From Neoarius graeffei (lineage: Eukaryota; Chordata; Actinopteri; Siluriformes; Ariidae), in assembly GCF_027579695.1 (NCBI RefSeq), contig NC_083589.1:35705335-35769334 (forward strand): a stretch of DNA of 64,000 nucleotides. The letters run 5' to 3'. Within the stretch, counting starts at the first letter, position 1. Every line of letters starts with the position of its first letter. Below the pieces are notes generated by a model. The model saw only the letters and a program-made list of their open reading frames with translations, did not search any database and was not told the origin of the DNA. The position numbers and the translations under genes were made by a program. Positions 53,418-63,129 of the stretch are shown in pieces.

Positions 53418-53788
53418 GGGCGGCACGGTGGTGTAGTGGTTAGCGCTGTCACCTCACAGCAAGAAGGTCCGGGTTCGAGCCCCGTGGCTGGCGAGGGCCT
53501 TTCTGTGCGGAGTTTGCATGTTCTCCCCGTGTCCGCGTGGGTTTCCTCCGGGTGCTCCGGTTTCCCCCACAGTCCAAAGACATTGCAGGTTAGGTTAGCT
53601 GGTGACTCTAAATTGACCGTAGGTGTGAATGTGAGTGTGAATGGTTGTCTGTGTCTATGTGTCAGCCCTGTGATGACCTGGCGACTTGTCCAGGGTGTAC
53701 CCCGCCTTTCACCCGTAGTCAGCTGGGATAGGCTCCAGCTTGCCTGTGACCCTGTAGAACAGGATAAAGCGGCTAGAGATGATATGAG
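53418..53788 (+). repeat. V-SINE, full length
   Basis: Exact 13-bp target duplication ATATCGGTCAATA at 53405-53417 and 53789-53801; B box GGTTCGAGCCC. One extra T in CAAAGACATTGCAGG distinguishes it. Confidence 0.95.
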
Positions 53789-53928
53789 ATATCGGTCAAT
53801 AAGCGTAGCAGAGCCGCTACGCTACGACGCTTTAGGGGAACCTATGATCCGATATACCACTCAATGCCAGCCAATATTATGCCACTTTTCAGCTAAAATA
53901 TCAACACTGTGCTGGTTGCACCACATAT

Positions 53929-54222
53929 CTCTCCTCTCATCTCATTATCTCTAGCTGCTTTATCCTGTTCTGCAGGGTCGCAGGCAAGCTGGAGCCTATC
54001 CGGGGTACACCCTGGACAAGACGCCAGGTCATCACAGGGCTAACACATAGACACAGACAACCATTCACACCTACGGTCAATTTAGAGTCCGGAGGAAACC
54101 CACGCGGACACGGGGAGAACATGCAAACTCCACACAGAAAGGCCCTCGCCAGCCACGGGGCTCGAACCCAGAACCTTCTTGCTGTGAGGCGACAGTGCTA
54201 ACCACTACACCACCGTGCCGCC
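53929..54222 (-). repeat. V-SINE, inverted, two internal deletions
   Basis: Near-exact duplication CACCACATAT / CACCACGTAT at 53919 and 54223. Lost about 25 bp near the tail and about 50 bp of the central domain. Confidence 0.92.
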
Positions 54223-54232
54223 CACCACGTAT

Positions 54233-55155
54233 ATTGATTCATTTGAATAGTGTATAGTGCGTTTTATACCGTTTTCTTTAATCTCAAGGATTAAAGACGT
54301 ATGAATTAATATTTGAAAGCTTCTTTGGTTTCCAGATTTTCCTCAGAAATAGACATTTTGCACAGTAGAGCATAAGATACACTGCTCCATTTTGCTGTGG
54401 CAGTGCTGTCTCTGGTCCGGACTTCCATCTTGAAAATTGAATAGTGAAGAATAAATAGTGAATTTTGTAGCTTCATTTTATTATGAAGCCACAACTTGAT
54501 TTCCTTTGTGACTTTTTCCTATTAAGCCTCGGTTCTCCGCCACAAGATGCAATTTCAAGTACGTCTCTATGCCAAATAATTCCTCAGTGATTGAGCAATA
54601 TGGAGGACATGCTCTTTCACGATAGACTTGGTTCAGTGATGGGTCTAAGACTGTTGGACCGCTCAAGATATGACTGTTTAAAACCGAATTGTTTTAGATG
54701 ACCGACGCTTATCCTGACTAAAACATATGGTCCAGCTTTTATTGCAATCAGTTCAGAGGCAGTTATTTCAAAATGCTGGAGTGGATTTTTTTTTTCCCTT
54801 TTTTGTGTGTTAAAAGAAGGGCTTGATCAAAGAATTTTTCATGAAAAGCATCTTATCTGTCAAGAACGGCATTTTCTATAACGTTTTGATTAATAGTCAG
54901 TACATCAAGAAGTGGCTGTTTCAATGATAAATATCTTAATTCTAGTTTATTAGACAAACTGATGACTTGGTTGGGCTGCTGTGTGCGTGTAAACACGGAT
55001 AATGTTTATTATTAAGGGCTGGTACAGGTCATCAGGGTTCCGTCTCTTATTGTTTACTGTAATTAGTTCGACAACATGCATGCTGCGTCCCAAACTGCAC
55101 TGTTCAGCAATTAATCAAACATGGCGTGTTGGAAATTTAATATCACTTGGTAAAA
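54233..55155. other. No gene seen; low-copy DNA
   Basis: AT-rich, with short domainless ORFs on both strands. Confidence 0.45.
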
Positions 55156-55164
55156 ATGGGCATC

Positions 55165-55537
55165 TCTCATCTCATTATCTCTAGCCACTTTATCCTGTTC
55201 TACAGGGTCGCAGGCAAGCTGGAGCCTATCCCAGCTGACTAGGGGCGAAAGGCGGGGTACACCCTGGACAAGTCGCCAGGTCATCACAGGGCTGACACAT
55301 AGACACAGACAACCATTCACACTCACATTCACACCTACGCTCAATTTAGAGTCACCAGTTAACCTAACCTGCATGTCTTTGGACTGTGGGGGAAACCGGA
55401 TCACCTGGAGGAAACCCACGCGGACACGGGGAGAACATGCAAACTCCGCACAGAAAGGCCCTCGCCGGCCACGGGGCTCGAACCCGGACCTTCTTGCTGT
55501 GAGGCGACAGCGCTAACCACTACACCACCGTGCCGCC
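55165..55537 (-). repeat. V-SINE, inverted, full length
   Basis: Target duplication ATGGGCATC at 55156-55164 and 55538-55546. Confidence 0.94.
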
Positions 55538-55546
55538 ATGGGCATC

Positions 55547-56771
55547 ACTAAACGACCCATTTATTTATGAAACCCTTTCTGAAAATTCCTGCAATATTTT
55601 TAAAAAAGCTCTCGAGAGAACCTGTTGAGAACGAATGTTTATAGCTCTTATAACAAGTGATAATAACAGGAACTAACTTTGTTTTGCTGATGTGTAGTTA
55701 TTAGGCATGTAACGATGCATTGTACGAAGATAAATCGCAATACAAATTGATGAAATAAACTCGAAGAGCACTCAGTAGACCGCGTACCGCTGCCAAGCCA
55801 CATATTAGAATATTCAGATGCTTATTAATCTGGGATGTGGAGCACTCAAAATTTAACCAGTTCTATGCTGGGTTAGGATAAAGCTATGTACCACATTTCA
55901 TCAAAATCCATCCACTATTTATTTCTTTTTATTTTTTTAGTTATCTTGGGAGGGGATTGATCCAGATCCAAAATCTGGATCAACATCAACCACCACTACC
56001 TCCCCCCCCCTTTTCTCTCTCTCCACTATTGGCGCAAGTCCTGTGTGTTTCATTCTTTACTTAGAAGTAAGCACTGCCTTGGTCTGGTACTTGTGTGTGC
56101 ACTTTGACCAGAAGGAGCTGGTCTCCCTTTTTCATAACGGTTCCTCAGGGATCATGTGATGATCCACAGCAAAGCATTTGCCAAATCTTTTTCGTAGAAT
56201 TGATGCAAGATGAGGTCAGCCACAGAAGAGCTCGCCGCTCCGGGACACAGTGAGTCAGCTGCTAACGAGAGCAGGAAATCAAATTGCCCAGAATGTCCAT
56301 GTCCTCTCCAGAGACCCATTTCAGATTAGTAGCATCACTGTGATCGATTCATGTGCCTGAATCAGAGGCCATGACACAGCTACAGCTCCTGCACGTTAAT
56401 CTTTTAGTTACTTTCTACACATTGTTTTCCATATTGGCCTCTCTTACATGCAACATTTAAAGCCCTGGTGTTAGATAAGCCTCCGTTAGGCTGGAGATTA
56501 GCAAAGGTCAAAATAGCCAGCAGCAGTTGGAGATAGTTATTTCGATCTTTTTGTAGCTGGGATTTAAAAGAACAGTTTAGTCAAATCACATTTACACAAT
56601 TTTCCATGTTCTAAATATTGCCCAAGATGTGTTTGCTAAGAAATAATTGAAATCATCTCTCCTCTGCCTAATGCCTTTTTGTAATGCTTTAAAATTAATA
56701 TATATCGTTAGTAACGATGAAAATGAGTTAATAAAGCAGGGGGGAGAATAAATGTTATTTCCCAGCTGGGA
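55547..56771. other. No gene seen
   Basis: Includes TACCACATTTCATCAAAATC and GATCCAGATCCAAAATCTGG, phrases reminiscent of interspersed repeats, but no ends could be defined. No ORF above 60 codons. Confidence 0.4.
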
Positions 56772-57636
56772 GGTCCGTATCGTGAAATACCGTGACCGAG
56801 GTCTTGAAAGTACTGAGCGAGGCCCTCTGGGCCGAGGTCAGTATTCAAGGCCGAGGTCATGGTATTTCACCATACGGACCGATCTTAAGCTGGTAAATAA
56901 TATATTTATTTTTTTCTTTACCAAATTCTAACAGAAAACGAGAGCGCCCGAAAGGGAAAACCGAGCCGCCATTTGAATCCTCATTCACGGCTGTAATGCA
57001 GATTGCTTCCTCCTCGGTATACAAGTGCACTTCCATGGCAGGGGGGAAAAAACCCTACGTTTTGCCGCCTATGTAGTCCCCTATTTATACAAATAGGAGT
57101 CATTCAGGATTCAGCCATGTTTTTGCTCGACCAAAGTTGTACAGTATTATGACCTTTTTATATTGCATAAATAAAGCCATTTGGTGAAACTTTGAAGAAG
57201 AGATTGTCCTGGTTTAAAGTTTTTACCTGACGTAATATTGTGTATTAGGATAACATGGTCCAAAACGGGCCTCATTAACTAATGAGATCAAACTGTTCGC
57301 AAGTTAGAGGTTTTTAGCTTTCTCCTGAAATGTTTTCTTTTATTTTTTCTTCCTCAGGGTAGTAAAACTCGCTTTTGCTGTGAACACTGTAGTTATCACT
57401 ATCCATGCTGTAAAATTAATGCTATTCTCCTGAGAAATGCTGGCAAAAATTTATAAGATTTTGATAATCTTATAAATAAATCTTATAAAAAAAATAAAGA
57501 TAAATGTTGACAAAAATTGCTGTTTGTTGTTGTGAACGAGTGAGTCGCCAGAGGTCCGTAACCGGGGTCCATAACTGGGGTCCGTACCGTAGGATACGGA
57601 CCCGCTCACCAGCCAATCAGAGCGCAGGATTTGGAC
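56772..57636 (-). mobile_element. Family F element, copy 2
   Basis: Reverse-complement partner of 12922-13625, with the 110-bp end hairpin at 56772-56882, the smaller palindrome near 57575-57603, and both small ORFs. It is 160 bp longer than F1, with extra sequence near 57130-57300. Confidence 0.75.
57314..57406 (-). CDS. Small acidic ORF of family F, longer version
   Basis: MDSDNYSVHSKSEFYYPEEE, then KIKENISGES and a stop. It aligns with the F1 ORF and shows that F1's version ends early through GAA-to-TAA. Function unknown. Confidence 0.4.
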   Translation of the reverse strand: MDSDNYSVHSKSEFYYPEEEKIKENISGES

Positions 57637-57854
57637 TGCGAAAAAAATATTAATTATTTGTTATTTTATCATCAAGCACAAAACTATCGCTAAATCGCGG
57701 CTTCCGGACCCCGGAAAAAGGCAGCCTTGCCCCAGGGCTAATCTGCATGATGTCATGCATGGAATCCCGTTTATCTGGGTCATTTCAGTTCATCTGACTG
57801 TGTGCTTGTTTACTCAGTGAAATTGGATATTGTTGGAATCTTACAAAAATAACG

Positions 57855-58080
57855 ATGGGAAAATGTGTTTAGATGTTCAAATTCCAATCCAAAAAGACTT
57901 TCAGTTCACAAATTTCCAAGAAAAAACACAAATCTAAAACAACAGTGGGTGAGGTTTGTGCAAACAAAGCAGGCAGATTTCATGTCACCTACTAATAATA
58001 AATCTGATTCATCAAGTGTTCATCACCACCAGAGCGACCCCATAGGAGTTATTGGAGCAAAAAGAAACCCAATGATTTAA
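57855..58080 (+). pseudogene. THAP N-terminus, frameshifted (H1)
   Basis: The ATG gives MGKCV, then a stop. One frame over the sequence reads RCSNSNPKRLSVHKFPRKN and LKQQWVRFVQTKQADF. Together these are the THAP features (C...C, HKFP, W) with a one-base lesion between the two Cys. After SPT the sequence loses similarity; a decayed SSSVHHHQSD stands where C-x2-H would be. Interrupted no further. Confidence 0.55.
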
Positions 58081-58155
58081 TAAATGACATTTGATCTGAC
58101 ATTTCGACAGTTCGTTGATTCCCTTTATCATCTCTCTGTCTGTCACTCACTCTCT

Positions 58156-58387
58156 TACCCCTTTTCCACCAAATCAGTTCCAGGGCTGGTTCGGGGCCGG
58201 TGCTGGTGCTGGTTCACAACTCGTTCAACTTGCGAGCCAGCTGAGAACCAGTTTGCTTTTCCATAGCTCACGGTGCTAAGGGAAGCCACGTCATTACATC
58301 GCTGTATACGTCAGTTACGTCGCTACGTTTGCATAAACCTTGGCGCGAATATCGAAGCAAAAACAACACGGAAGAAGCAGCAGCAAC

Positions 58388-58421
<34 letters not shown>

Positions 58422-58695
58422 GCTGACTTCGCGTTTGTACAGCTGCTGCATCTCATCGCTTAAAAATGGCGATCTTTCGTAGTCTTGTTATTGTTGTTGG
58501 TCTTAACAACTCCGCCCGCCCCCCCGCTGACGTAAACGGTTCTCTCCTCTGGCCCAGCAGAGAGTTGGTGCTAGCCTGGAACCGGTTTTTCTGGCCCCAG
58601 AGCCAGTTCTTTGTCAGTGGAAACAGAAAACCCGGTTCCAAACTAAGCACTGGCCCCGAACCAGCCCTGGAACTGCTTTGGTGGAAAAGGGGCAA
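58156..58695. mobile_element. hAT-type MITE with CCCCTTTTCCACCAAA ends
   Basis: Left ACCCCTTTTCCACCAAATCA and right (reversed) GCCCCTTTTCCACCAAAGCA inverted ends, extended by CAGTTCCAGGGCTGGTTCGG on both sides. Exact 8-bp duplication CACTCTCT at 58148-58155 and 58696-58703. Contains an (AAT)11 tract at 58387-58420. Overlapping ORFs on both strands come from its inverted ends. Confidence 0.93.
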
Positions 58696-58711
58696 CACTC
58701 TCTCACTCGCT

Positions 58712-58747
<36 letters not shown>
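58712..58747. repeat. (CG)n(CA)n microsatellite
   Basis: CGCGCGCG followed by 14 CA units, directly after the MITE's right target repeat. Confidence 0.95.
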
Positions 58748-59673
58748 GTGCACCAGACGTAGGATTATGAGCAACATTTACATGCTCGCGACATCCGATC
58801 TTACCATATCTGATTCAAGATTCAAAGATTTTTGTCAATTCACTATATATCCAGGACATATAGGAGAATTGAAATGCTGTTTCTCTCTCACCTTACTTGT
58901 AAAATCAGATAAAAATACTTTATATTAAAAATGAAAAAAAAAAAAAAGCTGCATTGTTTGGATGTTCAAATTCGACACAAAAAGACATTCAATTTCCAAG
59001 AAAAAAACACATCTAAAACAACAGTGGGTGATGCACTTTAACAGGAAGAAAAAAGTGCATCCGCAGTCATCCTTAATTATTAACTGAAACACGTTAAATG
59101 CTCTCCGATTGGAGTATTGCAAGACTCTATTTGTTTTTAGTTTTGTTCAGGAAAAAATGATGAAAGGTTACCACTGCGTTCTGCACATTATCTAGCTAGC
59201 TAGCTAGCGTGCTACAGAGGAAGACTTTTCAGTGTATCTTAGTTATACATATATTACAGTAATTGCATCAGAAACATTCTAAATCATGACAGTTATAGTA
59301 ATACAGCAACTTATTTTAAGGTGGCAGGTCTTGGGTTCAGATCCCTTTGTGATCAACAGGAGGTCATGATGATCGATTCTCTTCATTGGATTGCATAAGA
59401 TGGAGCAAACCACTGTTCATATTTTCATGCACATTTTTGTTACAACACTACTCGATCATAGATAATTCAGGGATCCCTGTAGATTTTCGATCTATCATGC
59501 CTCAGTAATCTATAACAAAACAGTTTAACTTGCATGTTGAACTTTAAGGTGAAATTTCAAATGTGTATATATTAATACTGTTTAGGTCAGAAATCATCGA
59601 AACACTGGTAAAATCTATCGTATAATCATGGATCTAAAACCTCTCAGACCCTGAAAATGCGTGAGAGCATCTC
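58748..59673. other. No intact gene; THAP-like scrap near 58951-59040
   Basis: GGATGTTCAAATTCGACACA and ACAACAGTGGGTGATGCAC repeat part of the H1 fragment (57870-57952) with deletions, so a second remnant of the same THAP exon lies here. (TAGC)4 occurs at about 59192-59208. Otherwise AT-rich low-copy DNA. Confidence 0.45.
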
Positions 59674-60041
59674 ATCTCATTCTCTCTAGCCGCTTTATCC
59701 TTCTACAGGGTCGCAGGCAAGCTGGAGCCTATCCCAGCTGACTACGGGCGAAAGGCGGGGTACACCCTGGACAAGTCGCCAGGTCATCACAGGGCTGACA
59801 CATAGACACAGACAACCATTCACACTCACATTCACACCTACGGTCAATTTAGAGTCACCAGTTAACCTAACCTGCATGTCTTTGGACTGTGGGGGAAACC
59901 GGAGCACCCGGAGGAAACCCACGCGGACACGGGGAGAACATGCAAACTCCACACAGAAAGGCCCTCGCCGGCCACGGGGCTCGAACCCAGAACCTTCTTG
60001 CTGTGAGGCGACAGCGCTAACCACTACACCACCGTGCCACC
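59674..60041 (-). repeat. V-SINE, inverted, full length
   Basis: Target duplication GTGAGAGCATCT (59662-59673) and GCGAGAGCATCT (60042-60053). Confidence 0.95.
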
Positions 60042-60264
60042 GCGAGAGCATCTATTTTCAAAAAAATTTTCCGGGGGAGTATGACCCCCCCCAGTTTCGC
60101 TTCGCACCTTTTGGCGCTCGCTTTTGCACCATTGGCGCTCAATTGTCTGTGTATTGTCATGCCAGAATTTAGGGCTTTAATTTTTTTTCTGGGGAAAACA
60201 CTAATGTAGTGTGAAGGTGGTGTTGTAGAGAAAAACCTGCAAGTTGCCAACCAATGATTGAGTT

Positions 60265-60309
60265 GTTTGGATAGAATAGAATGCCTTTATTGTCACTATA
60301 CACATGTAC
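60265..60309 (-). repeat. Probable LINE 3' tail, antisense
   Basis: AGAATGCCTTTATTGTCACT and ATACACATGTACA form an antisense fish LINE tail, cut by the adjoining MITE. Confidence 0.45.
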
Positions 60310-60601
60310 ATAAAGCCTCGGTCACAACCGGCCGTACGTGCTCCTATGGCCGGTCTACGTGAAAGAAACGCACGGAGGGCGCGCATGTGACGTGCTGATT
60401 TTCGAGCTGTAGACTGGCCGCAGAGGTTCTTTGTCATGTCAAACAAACTCTACGGGCGCTTACGTTTTTTTCAGGTTACAAGACAAACTTACGGCCAACG
60501 TGCGTCTTTCTCCACGAACAAAAAAAAAAACGCAGTGATTTGGGAAATGCCAAAAATCTCACAGCCAAGAAATCGTACGTCCGGTTGTGACCTAGGCTTA
60601 A
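60310..60601. mobile_element. MITE with GGTCACAACCGG ends, copy 2 (inverted)
   Basis: Left GCCTCGGTCACAACCGGCCG and right (reversed) GCCTAGGTCACAACCGGACG, the same pair of ends as copy 1 at 41844 in swapped order. ATAA on the left, TTAA on the right. Confidence 0.85.
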
Positions 60602-61244
60602 TGTGTGTAGTACAGATATAATGTAGCATATCTGTGTCGCGGATTCAGGATGACTTAAATATGTACATAAATCTGTATTTATGGAAATGATTCTGCATGA
60701 GACTTCCTGCGGTAAGGTAAAATGTTGGGCATGCTATGATTGTACCTGCAACCCAAAACTAAAAGATCAATCGTACACCAAACACGTCTTTGCTAATTGA
60801 CTACACTCACTATATACAGCAAAGGACATTCAGATACTCAGTGTATAGCAGTATACAGTAGTTTTTTTTTTTTTTTTATTTCTATTCATGGAGCTTTGCA
60901 TGCAGAGTGAAGTTCCGTACTTAAGAGAAATATGGTAATGCATTGACCTGATTTTTGATGACTTTTGCGACCGTACGATGTCCATTCATATGTACGAACA
61001 ACGGAGGTGTACCACCACAGGGAACCCGAGTGTAAGGCAACGTATCTCATCAACACTTGACCACCAGACAATGAAATTTGTATCTTTATTTACATAAGAT
61101 GGATAGGTTTCTATCCAGCGCTTATTTTAAATTTGTTTGGGGGTTTTTAATTAATAAATAAATAACGTGGGATTATTTACTGCCACATTTTACACTCCTC
61201 GGAAGTGCCACTATTAGGCAGTGCCTTATATGTACACATTTCTT
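60602..61244. other. No gene seen
   Basis: Low-copy DNA with a poly-T tract near 60861-60877. Confidence 0.5.
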
Positions 61245-61655
61245 CCATGAAATTGAGTTGTACCTGAGCTGAGCGGAACGGCAAGTCTGCTATAAGCCAT
61301 GTATGACAAGATTGAGTTGAATAATTTTTTATTCTATCCACATTCACTGGTTTTTCAGAAACGGAGCATTTTTATTTTTTGCAAATTCGCTAAACATAAA
61401 CTTTATACAAAACGTCTGACAAAATCATTTCTGCTTAGGCGGACTTCTTAAAAATCTATCAATGGCTGCACGAATTGACTTTAGTGTTTTGTTTTTTGTT
61501 TTTTTTTGTAGAGAGGGCCATCTTGCTATCATGCCGAGGTATAGAATAGCTTTATACAGTTATTTAATTCTTCCTTGGGCATTTCAGTTCTGTAATTTTC
61601 AAACTTCTTTGAGCTTTTGAACCAGTCTAAAAAAAAATTCAACAGATTTTAATGC
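61245..61655. repeat. Interspersed repeat J, copy 2
   Basis: 61245-61435 aligns with 47925-48140. The remainder is AT-rich, with no palindrome. Confidence 0.55.
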
Positions 61656-61929
61656 TTAAAGGAGATATGCAGAACCATGGCCTCACTTTTTGTTTATAAA
61701 TGCCTTGAGACCTCAAGAATGGCACAGGAATAATTTTAAGTGTTAACAATAAATCTAATATAGTAATTTTTATGATTAAAGTGATTTATATAGGTAGCGG
61801 TCGGAGTGAATGATCTTGACACCTGTGACGTCACAGCAAGAAGTCTATCGGTCTCATCGCCATTTCCGCTTTACTAAAACTCAGAGCTGACTGCAACTCC
61901 AATCCTCCATTTTGAGCTAATTTATCACC

Positions 61930-62217
61930 ATGCCACGTAGATGTGTTTTTGGCCGGTGCAGCAACATGACAGAAGGTGGATTTATGTTGCATTCATGGTC
62001 CAAGAATGTTCAAACTGCAAAGATTTGGACGCGTTTTGCGAGAAGTTCACGGGCACATTGGGCGCCTACGAAGTGGTCTCTCCTCTGCTCTGCATATTTT
62101 ACTGAAGACTCGTACGAAACCTCTGATCTGTTGAGGAGTGTTGGCTATAAGCCCGTATTGAAAGAGGGTGCAGCACAACAATTAAAGGAAAAGAAAACTA
62201 CAAGAAATGGAAACTAA
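61930..62217 (+). pseudogene. THAP domain with His-to-Tyr zinc ligand change, copy C
   Basis: MPRRCVFGRCSNMTEGGFML, Trp in KIWTRFARSSR, then SLLCSAYFTEDS where copy B has SLLCSAHF. The last zinc ligand of the C2CH finger is Tyr, so metal binding should fail. GYKPVLKEGA keeps the start of the closing box but AVPTI is lost (AAQQL). Otherwise open for 95 codons. Confidence 0.8.
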
Positions 62218-62480
62218 GTTCAGTTGCATCAGTTCTCCCGGAGTGTGAGCTGAGGGTTGTTGCTAAAACCTGGGACAGGACGGGACATATTTTCACTTGG
62301 GCAGTGACTTCCTCACGGTTGTTACTAAAACCGGTGACGTCCCGTCCCGGGTTTTAGTAATCGCCTGAGCCGAGCAGTAATGGCGGAGTACTCAGTATGG
62401 AGAAAATGTAGAATGAGTGGACCAGCAGTCTGATTTTTCTGCTGGATATGCTTGCCTCACCAGCAATATCTCGCTCTTAG

Positions 62481-62582
62481 ATGGAAGAAGCGAATGAACG
62501 GAGAACTGAACGAACAAAAAGTCAGATTGTTTCAAAACAGTCGGCCACAAGATCGGCCTTCAAGAAGCGAAAACGCAGACGG
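62481..62582 (+). pseudogene. THAP-protein downstream exon with splice donor, copy C
   Basis: MEEANERRTERTKSQIVSKQ, then SATRSAFKKRKRRR, ending G|GTAAGC. A TAG just before this ATG interrupts the frame from upstream (SRPYVEE in copies A and B). The basic end could be a nuclear localisation signal. Confidence 0.55.
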
Positions 62583-63047
62583 GTAAGCTCCGACTCTCAT
62601 TTGGATACAAAACAACAAAAACAGCACTTGTCGTTTACCTGCATTTAGCTTAATCCATGTAACTTGTATTGTGTGTTTAAGTTACCGGTATAAGATTATT
62701 TAATTTGCTTCAGAATGTGATTGTCTCAGTTCATCTGATTATTTAATTAGCCTTTTATGCTTTCAGTGAAAATGCATGCATGTACATGTCTGTTGCATAA
62801 GTTATAACACCTATCCTGTTTTAATGAGAGTCAACCCACAATCAATGAAGTCAAATCAGTCTTAGTTGAGCAAGTCGGTAACAGGATTTCTTACTTTCAC
62901 CGTAAATTTTTATTTATATGACTTTGGTCTATAGCTGTAAAAGGCCTCGGCCTTAAAACCGGTTACCGCTGTGACATCACGCGCTCCGGGCTAGCTGGCT
63001 CAGCGGGGCAGCTCGAATGCCAACTTTGCGGTTGATTTTAACTCTCA

Positions 63048-63056
<9 letters not shown>

Positions 63057-63120
<64 letters not shown>
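63057..63120. repeat. (TA)32 microsatellite
   Basis: 64 bp of pure TA, at the position of the short AT tract inside the Kolobok-like element. Confidence 0.97.

Positions 63121-63128
<8 letters not shown>

Positions 63129-63129
<1 letters not shown>

Larger units (their letters stand above)
52133..53846 (-). mobile_element. hAT5-like element (CAGGGTTTCCCCTA end, 5-bp target site)
   Basis: Left CAGGGTTTCCCCTAGAAAA and right (reversed) AGGTTCCCCTAAAGCGTCG. Direct repeats ATCTG (52128) and ATCCG (53847) flank it, and the uninterrupted site is seen in D1 (GGAATATATCTGATATACCA). It contains a SINE at 53418 and a minus-strand frame at 52895-53176. Confidence 0.65.
50030..53872 (+). mobile_element. 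Crypton-like element, copy D2, with two nested insertions
   Basis: Colinear (opposite strand) with D1 from ATTATACATGCAGGACACTT through the coding start to the palindromic terminus GATATACCACTCAATGCCAG. Kolobok-like copy B (50521-51962) and a hAT5-like element (52133-53846) are inserted. Unlike D1 it retains a longer coding piece (50284-50493). Confidence 0.55.
61656..63056 (+). mobile_element. Kolobok-like THAP transposon, copy C (right end lost)
   Basis: Starts TTAAAGGAGATATGCAGAAC and runs colinear with copies A and B (reversed) to AGCTCGAATGCCAACTTTG and TTTTAACTCTC. The right terminus is missing: at the AT-rich site where A and B have a short ATATAT, copy C passes into a long (TA)n tract. 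Like B it has lost the second ORF. Confidence 0.85.

Noticed and set aside
58453..58762. Overlapping 97-98-codon ORFs on both strands
   Set aside because: They lie in the inverted right end of the hAT-type MITE and a CA microsatellite, and both strands are open for compositional reasons.
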